A stretch of 64,000 nucleotides of DNA from Glaciihabitans tibetensis (GCF_003003265.1 NZ_PVTL01000002.1:372001-436000); one strand, 5' to 3'; numbered from the stretch's first letter, positions 18,302 to 26,518 are shown. Notes: generated from the letters alone by a model not told the origin. Numbers and translations: made by a program.

Positions 18302-19489
18302 CTATCCGTCGATGCAGTCGCCGGACGACACCGTTGCTACGAGACCCTCAGCGCTCTGGGCTACGGGCAGCAACTCTTCCATCGTTACCGCGTAGCCCAC
18401 GTTGGACGTCGTCGCCGACTTTGCGAACACCACTCCAGCCACCTCTCCCGCCTCGCTCAGCAGCGGCCCGCCGGAATCGCCCTGCTGCACGTCCGCTGCG
18501 AGGGTGTAGATGCTTCGCGGGCTCTGGTCGGTGTTGTAAATGTTGTTGACGTCAGTGGTCGCCACCGAAATGACCTGGGCGGGAAGAGACACAAACGGTC
18601 CGCCAAACGGGTAGCCATCGGTGACCCCGGCGCTTCCGACGGCCAGCGTAGTGGTGAGTCGCAGCGGCGCGGCGGTCAAGCCGTCCACCGCGAGAACAGC
18701 GAGATCGTCCGTCGGGTCGAAGTAGACGATGGTGGCCGCCTGAGCACCCTTGCCCGGTACTTCCACGACGGGCTCGGACACGCCCGCAACAACGTGCGCG
18801 TTGGTGACGACCCGATCCTCCGCCACGACGAATCCGCTTCCGGACTGGCTCTGACCGCAGGCGTATGCGTTGCCCGTGATCCGAACGACCGACTGCGCCG
18901 CCCGGTCGAGCGCAGCGGATGCCGGGGCTGCGGTAGGCAGGTCGGGGGCCGCCACCGGGCCGCCGAGTGCTTCCACGATTCGCGGCAGCCCATCGTTGGT
19001 CACGGTCGCCCGCAATTGGGCCAGCTGTGTCTTCACCGGCGCCGGGGTAAGGGCGTCGATGCGCTGCAGAACAACGGACGAACCGATCGAGGTCGACAAG
19101 AGGGGAACGCCCAGCGCCGCGATACTCACCGACACCATGGACAACACGAGCGCGGTTGCGAGCACGCTCACGACGGCTCCGAGAACCCGGTCGATCGCGC
19201 GAAGCCCGGAGTTCTTCATCCGCCGTCGAATCATCGCCGCCACGCTGGCCCCGAGCACCTGCCCGCCCACGAGCAGCACCAGCAGCACCGCGAGCGTCGC
19301 CGCGATTCGCCATCCCGGCTCGGGGATCCATGATCCGAGCAGGGGGATCAGCAGCACCGCCCCGATGGCACCGGCGGCGACGCCGAGAATCGAACCCACG
19401 CTGTGGAGCAGGCCGTGGCGAAATCCGTAGACGAGGTAGCCAATCAGCAGCAGCCCGAGGAGAACGTCGAGAACAACGGAGTCGGTCAT
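18302..19489 (-). CDS. marP: MarP-like membrane serine protease (CvpA domain plus chymotrypsin-like protease)
   Basis: 395 aa, almost the length of M. tuberculosis MarP. The N-terminal CvpA-type domain has about four membrane helices (VVLDVLLGLLLIGYLVYGF onward). The periplasm-facing protease domain carries the triad H232 (TNAHVVAG), D262 (DDLAVLAV) and S339 (QQGDSGGPLL), at positions close to those of MarP. The family role is survival of acid and oxidative stress through cell wall hydrolase processing; its role here is inferred. ATG 19489 chosen because the CvpA domain starts there; TAAGGC lies 13 nt upstream. The plsC-like gene is 28 bp upstream on the same strand. Confidence 0.93.
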   Translation of the reverse strand: MTDSVVLDVLLGLLLIGYLVYGFRHGLLHSVGSILGVAAGAIGAVLLIPLLGSWIPEPGWRIAATLAVLLVLLVGGQVLGASVAAMIRRRMKNSGLRAIDRVLGAVVSVLATALVLSMVSVSIAALGVPLLSTSIGSSVVLQRIDALTPAPVKTQLAQLRATVTNDGLPRIVEALGGPVAAPDLPTAAPASAALDRAAQSVVRITGNAYACGQSQSGSGFVVAEDRVVTNAHVVAGVSEPVVEVPGKGAQAATIVYFDPTDDLAVLAVDGLTAAPLRLTTTLAVGSAGVTDGYPFGGPFVSLPAQVISVATTDVNNIYNTDQSPRSIYTLAADVQQGDSGGPLLSEAGEVAGVVFAKSATTSNVGYAVTMEELLPVAQSAEGLVATVSSGDCIDG

Positions 19490-19517
19490 GTCGGCGGGTT
19501 CAGCCTTACGAAGGTAG

Positions 19518-20312
19518 TCACGAGCGTCGTCCCTGTGACGCCGCCCGGCGCTTGTCCCGCTCGGCATCGGCCAGCGCTGCCTCCGCCTCGGTGGGGGCGG
19601 TCCCGCCGAGGTGGCGTGGCTGCCACCACTGGCCCGTACCGTCCGTGGGGTAGCTTGTCTGGAGTTCGTCGACCTGTTCCTGCAGGGTCGTACGCAGGGC
19701 GGATGTCGCGGCCGCAATGTCATCGCCGGGGGAGACAACGATCGGTTTCCCCACCAGAAAATTCACCCGCACCCCGAACCGCTCGCGGAAGCCGACTTTG
19801 TGGTTCTTCGTCAGGAGTCGCTGCCCGCCCCACACCGCGACGGGGATGATCGGCACGCCCGCTTCGGCGGCGAGGCGTGCCGCGCCCGACTTGAGATCAC
19901 GCACTACAAACGATGAGCTCACGCCCGCTTCGGGAAAAACCCCGATCAATTCACCGCGCTTGAGCGCCGCGACGGCCGCGGCGTACGCGTCCGCACCCGC
20001 TTTCATGTCCACGGGGATGTGTTTCATGCCACGAAGCATTGCGCCGACTACCGGCTTCTTGAACACGCTCTGCTTGGCCATAAAGCGAATTCGCCGCCGA
20101 TTGTGCCGCCAGGTGACCCACTCCACCAGGGCGAACTCGAGGTATCCGAAGTGGGTCATTGCGAGAACGGCGCCCCCGGTCGCTGGAATGTTGCCAAGGC
20201 CGGTCACTCGACGCCGTAGCCGCCAGAAGCGGAACAGCCCGAGTCCGGCGAAGATCGCTGCGGAGTAAGCGGGCTCGTGCGGGCGCTGCGAGGAGGGCTC
20301 AGGTCGGGTCAC
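19518..20312 (-). CDS. PlsC-type 1-acylglycerol-3-phosphate acyltransferase
   Basis: 264 aa from GTG 20312. Family of enzymes that acylate lysophosphatidic acid in phospholipid synthesis. Visible: TGLGNIPATGGAVLAMTHFGYLEFAL (catalytic block), FMAKQSVFKKPVVG, the FPEAGVSSSF block and PIIPVAVWGGQRLLT. The catalytic HX4D appears as HFGYLE (HX4E) and FPEG as FPEA; these variants occur in divergent members and make substrate assignment unsafe. No membrane segment besides weak hydrophobic stretches. TACTAT 6 nt before GTG 20312 decides this start over longer frames to 20333 or 20357. Confidence 0.88.
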   Translation of the reverse strand: MTRPEPSSQRPHEPAYSAAIFAGLGLFRFWRLRRRVTGLGNIPATGGAVLAMTHFGYLEFALVEWVTWRHNRRRIRFMAKQSVFKKPVVGAMLRGMKHIPVDMKAGADAYAAAVAALKRGELIGVFPEAGVSSSFVVRDLKSGAARLAAEAGVPIIPVAVWGGQRLLTKNHKVGFRERFGVRVNFLVGKPIVVSPGDDIAAATSALRTTLQEQVDELQTSYPTDGTGQWWQPRHLGGTAPTEAEAALADAERDKRRAASQGRRS

Positions 20313-20318
20313 ACGCCC

Positions 20319-20324
20319 ATAGTA
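20319..20324 (-). promoter_or_regulatory. Candidate leaderless -10 (TACTAT) for the plsC-like gene
   Basis: TACTAT on the minus strand with a 6-nt gap to GTG 20312; resolves a three-way start ambiguity. Confidence 0.55.
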
Positions 20325-20375
20325 TGACCGCATGCTGCGGGTTTCCGGTAGGTCCACCGCCTCCGCGGCTGAGGG

Positions 20376-21602
20376 TTAGCGCCAGAGCCGTGCGCTCGCG
20401 ATTTCCGCGCCCCTCGCGAGCGAGTCAAGTTTTGCTACGGCGATCTGGGGGTGGATGCGGCCCCCGAGACCACAGTCGGTCGAGGCGATGACGTTTTCGC
20501 GCCCGACAACCGAGGCGAATCGCTCAATGCGCTCGGCGACCAGTTCCGGATGCTCGACCACGTTCGTCGCATGCCCCACAATGCCGGGCAGGATGAGCTT
20601 GCCCTCGGGCAGCGCGGTGTCTTCCCAGACCCGCCACTCGTGCTCGTGGCGTGCGTTTGCCGCCTCAAAGGAATAGGCGCCGGCGTTGATTTCCAGCATC
20701 AGATCGACGATGTTCTTGAGTTCGATGTCGGTGGTGTGCGGTCCGTGCCAGCTGCCCCAACACAGGTGGAAGCGGATCTGGTCTTCTGGCAGGTCCCGCA
20801 ACGCGTAGTTCAGCGCCTCCACCCGAATGCGGGTAAAGGCCCGGTAGTCGTCGACGGAGGGTTCGGGGGAGATCTGGTCCCAGTTCTCCGCGATCGAGGG
20901 GTCGTCGATTTGCAACACCAGGCCGGCGTCGATGATCGCCCGGTACTCCTCGCGCAAGACATCCGCCCACGCCCAGATGTGCTCTTCCTCGGTTGCGTAG
21001 TACTTGTTGGAGATCCGCGATCCACTGCCGGGGGACAGGGCGGTGATGAAGCCTTCGGTGCGTCCAGCGGCCGCCAAAGCGGTCTTCAGGTTGGCGATGT
21101 CGCTGGCGATGGCCTCCTGGCCGACGTAACGGAGCGGACCGGTCGTGGACGGAAATGCCGTGGCGACTTTGCCGGTGGAGATGCCGCTCGTCGGGTCGGT
21201 GTACGCGTCGTGGAATTTCACCCAGTCCCGGCGGTCGGGAAAACTCGTCAGGCGCACGTGGCCAGGTTCGCTGCGCACAACGGGCGACGAGAAGATGTCT
21301 TCGCCCGTGAGCGAGAGTCCGGCGACGCGCTGGAACGAGTATGACCACCACGCGCCGTAGTCGACGGCACTGGACATCGCCTTGCCGTACTCGCCATCAC
21401 CGGGCACGCTGATTCCGATCGCGGCCTGGCGCGCCACCAGATCGTTGACCGCGTCGGCGAGCAGTCTTTCGAACTCGGGCGTTCGCAACAGGGTGAAACC
21501 GTCTTCTGCGAAGGTGCGCGCCTCATTGGCTGCGATCAGTTCCGGAGTGCGGGGAAGGCTGCCAGCATGAGTGGTCTGGATCCGGTCACTGCTGTCTTTC
21601 AT
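20376..21602 (-). CDS. MetE C-terminal-like (UROD/MetE superfamily) protein
   Basis: 408 aa. Resembles the C-terminal half of cobalamin-independent methionine synthase and related methyl or CoM transferases: TTHAGSLPRT at the start, GISVPGDGEYGK, LQIDDPSIAENWD, HLCWGSWHGPHTTDIEL and the end block VVGRENVIASTDCGLGG with a zinc-type cysteine. The N-terminal half of full MetE is absent, so the protein belongs to the short 'methionine synthase II' class whose substrates are largely unknown. ATG 21602, with GAGG upstream. No SAM or B12 riboswitch was recognised in its leader. Confidence 0.85.
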   Translation of the reverse strand: MKDSSDRIQTTHAGSLPRTPELIAANEARTFAEDGFTLLRTPEFERLLADAVNDLVARQAAIGISVPGDGEYGKAMSSAVDYGAWWSYSFQRVAGLSLTGEDIFSSPVVRSEPGHVRLTSFPDRRDWVKFHDAYTDPTSGISTGKVATAFPSTTGPLRYVGQEAIASDIANLKTALAAAGRTEGFITALSPGSGSRISNKYYATEEEHIWAWADVLREEYRAIIDAGLVLQIDDPSIAENWDQISPEPSVDDYRAFTRIRVEALNYALRDLPEDQIRFHLCWGSWHGPHTTDIELKNIVDLMLEINAGAYSFEAANARHEHEWRVWEDTALPEGKLILPGIVGHATNVVEHPELVAERIERFASVVGRENVIASTDCGLGGRIHPQIAVAKLDSLARGAEIASARLWR

Positions 21603-21976
21603 TGGGGCCTCGTTTCGTCATGGTGTTCTGGCGTCGGTAATCAGGCGTCAGTGCTCAGGCGTCGTTCGACAGAATTTCAGCGGTGCCGTGACAGGCGCGA
21701 GGCTTCGCGTGGCCGCTTCTGTGTCATCGTGCCACCACGGTCGGTCTTGGTCGAGTTGTCTGGACACTCGGTGACGTTATGTGACGTGCTGCCACGCACA
21801 TCCGCGTCGGGTTCGACAGTTAGACCTGGCCGAACGGGGGTCGCAGAAGCGCATAACGGGAGTCGCCGAAGCGCATAACTGGGGTCGAGGCAACTCCCGG
21901 GTCGTCCTTAGTCCGTTCATAGGAAGCGGGTGTGTTCTTGAAGGAGTAGCAAGCCCGACACCCGCAGGAGAATCCC
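21603..21976. other. 374-bp divergent intergenic region
   Basis: Between the MetE-like gene and the HtrA-like gene. It holds three CAGGCGTC-like direct repeats near 21628-21665 and the two 22-bp repeats at 21836-21879. No gene, known riboswitch or strong promoter was seen. GCAGGAG before 21977 is the ribosome-binding site of the downstream gene. Confidence 0.6.
21836..21879. repeat. Two tandem 22-bp intergenic repeats
   Basis: Units 21836-21857 and 21858-21879 differ at two positions and share GAAGCGCATAAC. A third partial unit (TGGGGTCGAGG) follows. Confidence 0.9.
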
Positions 21977-23677
21977 ATGGACCAGAACAACACCCCAACC
22001 GAACCCGACGCTACTCCGGCAGACTCCTCCGCTGCAGCGTCTGATGCCGCGAGGATCGCGGCAGTCGCCGACGCCGAGGCCGCCAATGCGGTTCGGGCCG
22101 CAGAGGCCGCGATGGCTCGAGCCGTGTCCGCCCGGGCGGCCCTTGCGCAGGCCGACGCGGCACGCGCCGCAGCAGTGAATGCGGCTTCCGCCCAGACAGC
22201 CGCAGCTGAGGCGGCCGCGGCCCACGCCGCTGTCGTTCGCGCGTCGCTCACTGGCGCTGAGACACCTGCCGCCGCACAGACCGACGTCGTCGGCGCCGCA
22301 TCCACGCCGCAGCCGGCCCCGGTTGTTGGCGTCACGCCAGCGCCTCCCGCCCCAGACGCGATGACCACGCAAAAGGTCTTCTATAACTCCAGCCCCTACG
22401 CTGCCCCTCAGGCTGGCGCTGGCGTGCCCCCGGCGGCGCCAACGAACGCAAAGCCCTCTGCGTTCCGCAGACACTCCGTAGGGCTTCTGGTCGGTGGCGC
22501 AGCCGCCATTGCGATCGGGCTCGGTGGTGGTGGCTATGCCCTCGGGACAGCGATCACTGCCTCCAACGCCTCGACGTCGAGCGCAATCACAACCCCGGAC
22601 ACCACGTCGCCAGACACCACGACGCCAGACACCACGACGCCCAACACCACGACCCCCGACACCACACCGGACACCGGCGAGTACCTCCCGACCATGCCGT
22701 TCGGCGGCAGCGGACGCAATCCGTCCCTCGGCCAGGGAACAACCGGAACCGACTCCTCGACCGATGCCACCGCCGCGACTGCGGAGCAGACCGAGGGTGT
22801 TGTCACCATCGTGTCCACCCTGTACTACGACGAGGCAACGCGAGCAGCCGGTACCGGCGTCATCCTGACATCCAACGGCCAGATCCTGACCAACAACCAC
22901 GTCATTGAGGGAGCGACCTCCATCGCGGTGACGGTCGAGTCCACCGGCGAGACCTACACCGCGACCGTGGTGGGCACCGACTCCACCAACGACATCGCCC
23001 TGCTGCAACTCGACGACGCCTCGGGACTCGACGTTGTATCGACGGATGATTCAGAGCTCAGCATCGGCGATGACGCGACCTCCGTCGGCAATGCCGAGGG
23101 CACCGGTGACCTTGTTGCCGCTGCGGGTACCATCACCGCGCTGAACGAGTCGATCACCGTGGGTAACGAGTACACCGGCGCAGAAGAATCGTTGAGTGGC
23201 CTGATCGAGATCGACGCCGACGTTGTCTCCGGAGATTCGGGTGGACCCCTGGTCGACGCGGATGGTGAGGTTGTCGGCATTGTGACCGCCGCATCATCCG
23301 GCTCGACAAACATCACCGGGTACGCCATTCCCATCGAGACCGCTCTGGACATCGTGAGCCAGATCGAGTCCGGTGAAGAAACCGCCACCGTCCAGATCGG
23401 CCTGCCCGCGTTCCTCGGAGTGCAGTTGGCGACAACGCAGCAGTCAGCCGGGGTGGCCGTTGGTGGCGTCATCACCGGCACGCCGGCCGAGACCGCCGGG
23501 CTCGCCGCGGGGGATGTCATCACCGCTGTCGATGGAACCGCCGTCTCCACCGCGGACGCTCTGAGCGACCTGATCGCCGGCCACGACGCGGGCGACTCCG
23601 TCATCGTCAGCTACACCGACGCTTCGGGCGCCGCGCAGCAGACCACGGTCACGCTGACTGAGGGCCCGGCGGCGTAA
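21977..23677 (+). CDS. Membrane-anchored HtrA-type serine protease with PDZ domain
   Basis: 566 aa. Residues 1-110 are Ala-rich and likely coiled coil in the cytoplasm; a membrane helix follows at about 169-193 (VGLLVGGAAAIAIGLGGGGYALG), then a Thr/Pro/Asp repeat linker outside the membrane. The S1C protease has H308 (TNNHVIEG), D339 (TNDIALLQ) and S421 (SGDSGGPLV), and a PDZ domain fills about 455-560 (GVAVGGVITGTPAETAGLAAGDVITAVDG). Probable extracytoplasmic quality-control protease. ATG 21977 with GCAGGAG 7 nt upstream. A terminator follows at 23765. Confidence 0.93.
   Translation: MDQNNTPTEPDATPADSSAAASDAARIAAVADAEAANAVRAAEAAMARAVSARAALAQADAARAAAVNAASAQTAAAEAAAAHAAVVRASLTGAETPAAAQTDVVGAASTPQPAPVVGVTPAPPAPDAMTTQKVFYNSSPYAAPQAGAGVPPAAPTNAKPSAFRRHSVGLLVGGAAAIAIGLGGGGYALGTAITASNASTSSAITTPDTTSPDTTTPDTTTPNTTTPDTTPDTGEYLPTMPFGGSGRNPSLGQGTTGTDSSTDATAATAEQTEGVVTIVSTLYYDEATRAAGTGVILTSNGQILTNNHVIEGATSIAVTVESTGETYTATVVGTDSTNDIALLQLDDASGLDVVSTDDSELSIGDDATSVGNAEGTGDLVAAAGTITALNESITVGNEYTGAEESLSGLIEIDADVVSGDSGGPLVDADGEVVGIVTAASSGSTNITGYAIPIETALDIVSQIESGEETATVQIGLPAFLGVQLATTQQSAGVAVGGVITGTPAETAGLAAGDVITAVDGTAVSTADALSDLIAGHDAGDSVIVSYTDASGAAQQTTVTLTEGPAA
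22595..22669. repeat. Five tandem 15-bp repeats in the HtrA-like gene
   Basis: Units of the CCAGACACCACGACG type from 22595, coding a PDTTT-like pentapeptide linker. Frame-neutral length. Confidence 0.9.
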
Positions 23678-23764
23678 CCGCCGGCACGGGGCATCCGCTT
23701 CACCGCCCCCGCCCAGCCTCACCCTGCACAGCCTGCACGGCTCTGTTCGCACGGCCCGTCCCCG

Positions 23765-23804
23765 CACAGCCCCTCATTCCCCTCGTCCGGGGTGAGGGGC
23801 TGTG
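23765..23804 (+). terminator. Terminator hairpin after the HtrA-like gene
   Basis: 12-bp perfect stem CACAGCCCCTCA / TGAGGGGCTGTG with an inner CCCC/GGGG pairing; followed by a short TCTTT. A second small hairpin (GGGCC-TAAA-GGCCC) follows at 23812-23825. Confidence 0.75.
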
Positions 23805-23964
23805 TCTTTGGGGCCTAAAGGCCCTGTGTGCCACGTTCTGGTGCCGGTAACTTCGGAGAATAACTTCACACAAGCCACACTTCGGCGCCGCATTGTCTCT
23901 AGCGAGCGGTCGCGCGGGAGTGGAGGGATGCTCGCCGGGCTGTTGCGGCTGGTGGGGCATTCAC

Positions 23965-24036
23965 GGGTGGCGCCGTATCCGGTCGTGCACGGGTGTGTGA
24001 CACGACGTCAAGGCGGATGCGGTGCCACCCCTTTTT
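23965..24036 (+). other. Long hairpin with T-tract upstream of rpsO (attenuator or ncRNA 3' end)
   Basis: Residues 23965-23981 pair with 24014-24030 over 17 positions (two G-U wobbles). Inside, GTCGTG (23982-23987) pairs with CACGAC (24001-24006). A run of five T follows at 24032-24036. This is a good intrinsic-terminator shape, but the preceding gene already has its own terminator 160 bp earlier, so either a short non-coding transcript or an rpsO leader ends here. The rest of 23678-24140 shows no gene. Confidence 0.6.
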
Positions 24037-24045
24037 AGTTTCTGC

Positions 24046-24051
24046 TAGGAT
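24046..24051 (+). promoter_or_regulatory. Candidate rpsO promoter -10 (TAGGAT)
   Basis: TAGGAT with GTGCCA 18 bp upstream as a weak -35. It implies an rpsO leader of about 85 nt with small hairpins (CCGT-CCA-ACGG; GTCC-ACTC-GGAC); S15 represses its own translation through such leaders in several bacteria. Confidence 0.45.
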
Positions 24052-24140
24052 TTCAAGGTTGCCGTCCAACGGCCGCGGATAAAGAGAGCTCGTCCACTCG
24101 GACCGGGCGCCGCGCAATGAGAAGAAAGGGGATCCCATCT

Positions 24141-24410
24141 ATGGCACTCGAAGCTACCGTCAAGAAGGCGATCATCGACGAATACGCTACCCACCCAGGT
24201 GACACCGGATCTCCTGAGGTCCAGATTGCGATGATGACTCAGCGCATCAAGGATCTCACCGAGCACCTCAAAGAGCACAAGCACGACCACCACTCGCGTC
24301 GTGGCCTGCTTCTGCTGGTTGGACAGCGTCGCCGTCTTCTTGGCTACCTGCAGAACGTCGACATCAGCCGTTACCGTACCCTCATCGGGCGTCTCGGACT
24401 GCGTCGCTAG
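24141..24410 (+). CDS. rpsO: 30S ribosomal protein S15
   Basis: 89 aa, the standard S15 length. It binds the 16S rRNA three-way junction (h20-22) early in 30S assembly. Family blocks: [51 protein letters not shown] and the end [16 protein letters not shown] 24141 has AAGGGG about 10 nt upstream. In many bacteria pnp follows directly; here about 5.3 kb of other genes stand between them. Confidence 0.98.
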   Translation: MALEATVKKAIIDEYATHPGDTGSPEVQIAMMTQRIKDLTEHLKEHKHDHHSRRGLLLLVGQRRRLLGYLQNVDISRYRTLIGRLGLRR

Positions 24411-24448
24411 TTCGCAGCTAGTTTCAAACTAGTTTCACTAGTGCGAAC
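24410..24448. repeat. Nested CTAG-rich inverted repeats after rpsO
   Basis: GTTCGCA (24410-24416) pairs with TGCGAAC (24442-24448). Inside lie CTAGTTTCAAACTAG (24418-24432) and ACTAGTTTCACTAGT (24428-24442). CTAG, normally rare in GC-rich genomes, appears four times in about 35 bp. Confidence 0.85.
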
Positions 24449-24480
24449 AAGCCGCCGTCCCTCGGGATGGCGGCTTGTTT
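24448..24480 (+). terminator. Intrinsic terminator after rpsO
   Basis: CAAGCCGCC (24448-24456) pairs with GGCGGCTTG (24469-24477), extended inward by a G-U and TCC/GGA pairs, then TTT. Confidence 0.9.
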
Positions 24481-24546
24481 CGTTAACCCGGCGTCGCGAG
24501 CCGGGGCTTCGCGCACAGAGGGCCGTGAGTCGCAGAGGGCCGTGGG

Positions 24547-25125
24547 TCAGCGACTGACCTTCGTCGCACGAGGCAGGGTGAGCAGGGTCGTGACACTGAC
24601 GGCAATCAGCAGGATTCCGCCGACCAGAACGAACGTTGCGATGCCAAACGCGGGCAGCACGAAGGTGATCACGCCGGCGATGATGGCGACGATTCCGCTG
24701 ATGACACCGAGTACCCGGCGCGGGCCGGTGCGGCGAACGCCAGACATGATGTCGATCACGCCCTCCGCAATCCAGCCGATTCCGATCACGTACGCGAGCA
24801 CGATCAGGGTGCCGAACGGGTTCGAGAGGCACAGCACTCCGGCCACGATGATCAGGAGTCCCATGATCGCGGTGAACCAGCGCATGCCGTTGCTCACGTG
24901 ATCCGCGACGAACGCGGCGGTAATACGAAAGATTCCGGACGCAATCAGGTAGCTGCCGAAGACGATCGCGATAGTAACGGCGGTCGCTCCGGGGAAGAAG
25001 ACGGCGATGAGTCCCAGGATGAGCCCGATGATCGCCACCGCGATCATCTCGCCACGGTGGATTCTGAGCATTCCCGTGGGCAGGCCGGGGAGCAGGGTTG
25101 AACCGCCGGTGGGGGGAGTGGTCAT
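24547..25125 (-). CDS. HdeD-family (DUF308) membrane protein
   Basis: 192 aa, six hydrophobic helices in three pairs, with the family's repeated short-loop pattern (GEMIAVAIIGLILGLIAVFFPGATAVTIAIVFG; MRWFTAIMGLLIIVAGVLCL; RVLGVISGIVAIIAGVITFVLPAFG). E. coli HdeD is linked to acid resistance; the actinobacterial proteins have no proven function. ATG 25125 has GAAGGAG about 6 nt upstream. Convergent with rpsO. Confidence 0.88.
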   Translation of the reverse strand: MTTPPTGGSTLLPGLPTGMLRIHRGEMIAVAIIGLILGLIAVFFPGATAVTIAIVFGSYLIASGIFRITAAFVADHVSNGMRWFTAIMGLLIIVAGVLCLSNPFGTLIVLAYVIGIGWIAEGVIDIMSGVRRTGPRRVLGVISGIVAIIAGVITFVLPAFGIATFVLVGGILLIAVSVTTLLTLPRATKVSR

Positions 25126-25173
25126 GGTGCTCCTTCATTAGTCTGGTCATCAACCGTACCGAAGGATCACGCA

Positions 25174-25599
25174 GTGAGAAATATTTTCGCCAGGCAGCCG
25201 GCGTCAAGCGACTACCCCAAGACCGATTCGGGAAGCGGGCAGCTGAAGGACTACGGCTACGACCTGATTCCCCTGAAGAAGGGTGCCGTGATCCAGCTCG
25301 CTGGCAGTCAACCGCACAGTGAGGTGCTCGCGGGCTTGGTCAGCAACGACACCGTGCAGGCGTTTGTCGCCGGTCGCACGCCGGAGGAGGAGCGCACCGA
25401 CGCCCCGATGCCCGTGCGCTTTTTCGTGGACAGCCGGATGACGCCCGTCGTCGGATTTGTGCCGCGCGGACTCGAGCCCGTTGTGCTGGAAGCTCTGGTG
25501 CGCCTGGAGAAGGCAGGCAGGTCCACCCGCATTCCCGCAACCGTCGTCAGTACGAAGAATGGGCTGCGGGTGAACCTCCTGATGGGAGCGACGCGCTAA
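25174..25599 (+). CDS. Unknown 141-aa soluble protein
   Basis: No family assigned. Contains MPVRFFVDSRMTPVVGFVPRGLEPVVLEALVRLEKAGRSTRIPATVVSTKNGLRVNLLMG, a beta-strand/helix pattern resembling small DNA- or nucleotide-related modules of HIRAN type; this resemblance is by eye only. No signal peptide. GTG 25174 with GAAGGA 7 nt upstream. Divergent from hdeD. Confidence 0.7.
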   Translation: MRNIFARQPASSDYPKTDSGSGQLKDYGYDLIPLKKGAVIQLAGSQPHSEVLAGLVSNDTVQAFVAGRTPEEERTDAPMPVRFFVDSRMTPVVGFVPRGLEPVVLEALVRLEKAGRSTRIPATVVSTKNGLRVNLLMGATR

Positions 25600-25624
25600 C
25601 GCTACTGAGCCCCCACTCGAGCCC

Positions 25625-25828
25625 CTACTCGAGCACGAATGTCACTTCGAGCACGACCTGCCACGACGTGATGGTTCCACCGTCGACCATCACGGTCTGG
25701 TCCTTCACCCACGCGCCCTCAATGCCACGGATGGTCTGGTGTGCGCGATCGATACCGACTCTGACCGCGTCGTCGAAACTCGTTTCCGAACGTGCGGTGA
25801 TTGTGGTGACGCGGGCGACGGATGACAT
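25625..25828 (-). CDS. Dodecin family flavin-binding protein
   Basis: 67 aa, the usual dodecin size. Dodecins form hollow dodecamers that store or buffer riboflavin and FMN. Sequence runs VARVTTITARSETSFDDAVRVGIDRAHQTIRGIEGAWVKDQTVMVDGG and ends WQVVLEVTFVLE, with the tryptophan (SWQV) that stacks on the flavin. ATG 25828 has AAAGGAG 6 nt upstream; a longer frame to 25900 lacks support. Possibly related to the flavin-using genes 0.7 kb away. Confidence 0.93.
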   Translation of the reverse strand: MSSVARVTTITARSETSFDDAVRVGIDRAHQTIRGIEGAWVKDQTVMVDGGTITSWQVVLEVTFVLE

Positions 25829-25919
25829 GGGAACTCCTTTGTTCAAAAAATGGGTACCGTCAGCCAACGCGAGCCACCGCCCCCACTCAAGGGCTTGCAC
25901 ATTAAGTCAGATCACGACG

Positions 25920-25925
25920 TAGGGT
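25920..25925 (+). promoter_or_regulatory. Candidate leaderless -10 (TAGGGT) for the 80-aa gene
   Basis: TAGGGT, 6 nt before ATG 25932, in the short gap upstream that is shared with the dodecin gene. Confidence 0.5.
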
Positions 25926-25931
25926 CGAAAG

Positions 25932-26174
25932 ATGAGTGAGAACAATTCAAACGAATCTGCCCCAACAGAGACCTACTCGGCGAAGCTGGTCGGCGCCGAC
26001 TCCACCGAGACGATCGAGTTGCCCCTGATCAGTGGGCTGCCGCAAAAGAGCATCGTCCGCGCCTCCACGGAGGGAGGCACGGATGGTGTCGACGACCAGG
26101 TATGGGAGCTGGACCCCGATAGCGACAGCTTCGAGTACCGCCCCGCCGGGATTCCCGGAGCGGACTACTCCTAG
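25932..26174 (+). CDS. Unknown small acidic protein (80 aa)
   Basis: 80 aa, soluble, acidic; MSENNSNESAPTETYSAKLVGADSTETIELPLISGLPQKSIVRASTEG then an Asp-rich end with DDQVWELDPDSDSFEYRP. Looks like a small beta-rich protein. The start is set by the leaderless -10. Followed 42 bp later by a small membrane protein gene on the same strand. Function unknown. Confidence 0.65.
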   Translation: MSENNSNESAPTETYSAKLVGADSTETIELPLISGLPQKSIVRASTEGGTDGVDDQVWELDPDSDSFEYRPAGIPGADYS

Positions 26175-26216
26175 TCGCCGCAGAACACCGCGCTGTCTCG
26201 ATGCGACAATGAGCGT

Positions 26217-26408
26217 ATGAGTGCGCCCGCAACATCCTCCATTGTCACGGTCTTGATAGTTGTCGCTGCGATCCTGATCGCGTGGTTCCTCGTGAACTTC
26301 GTTCTCAGCGCGGTGTTCTTCCTGGTGAAGGTTGTGGTGGTCCTCGTGGTCGCCGCGATCGTATATGTGGGGTTGCGGATGCTGCTGTCGAGCCGCGACA
26401 GGGCCTGA
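26217..26408 (+). CDS. Small membrane protein (63 aa)
   Basis: 63 aa with two hydrophobic stretches (IVTVLIVVAAILIAWFLVNFVLSAVFFLVKVVVVLVVAAIVYVG) and a short basic end (RMLLSSRDRA). GACAAT at 26205-26210 lies 6 nt before the ATG, a near-leaderless layout. No known family. Confidence 0.6.
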   Translation: MSAPATSSIVTVLIVVAAILIAWFLVNFVLSAVFFLVKVVVVLVVAAIVYVGLRMLLSSRDRA

Positions 26409-26518
26409 CGAGCACTCCTGCGACCTGACTCCGATCGCCCGGAGGTCCTGCGGGAATAGATCGACCGGAAGCGTCGTTAGCCCTGATGTTCATGCAGACG
26501 CATAGAAATGAGGACACC

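Noticed and set aside
21603-21760. SAM or cobalamin riboswitch before the MetE-like gene
   Set aside because: No conserved core of SAM-I, SAM-II, SAM-IV or B12 elements could be traced on the minus strand.
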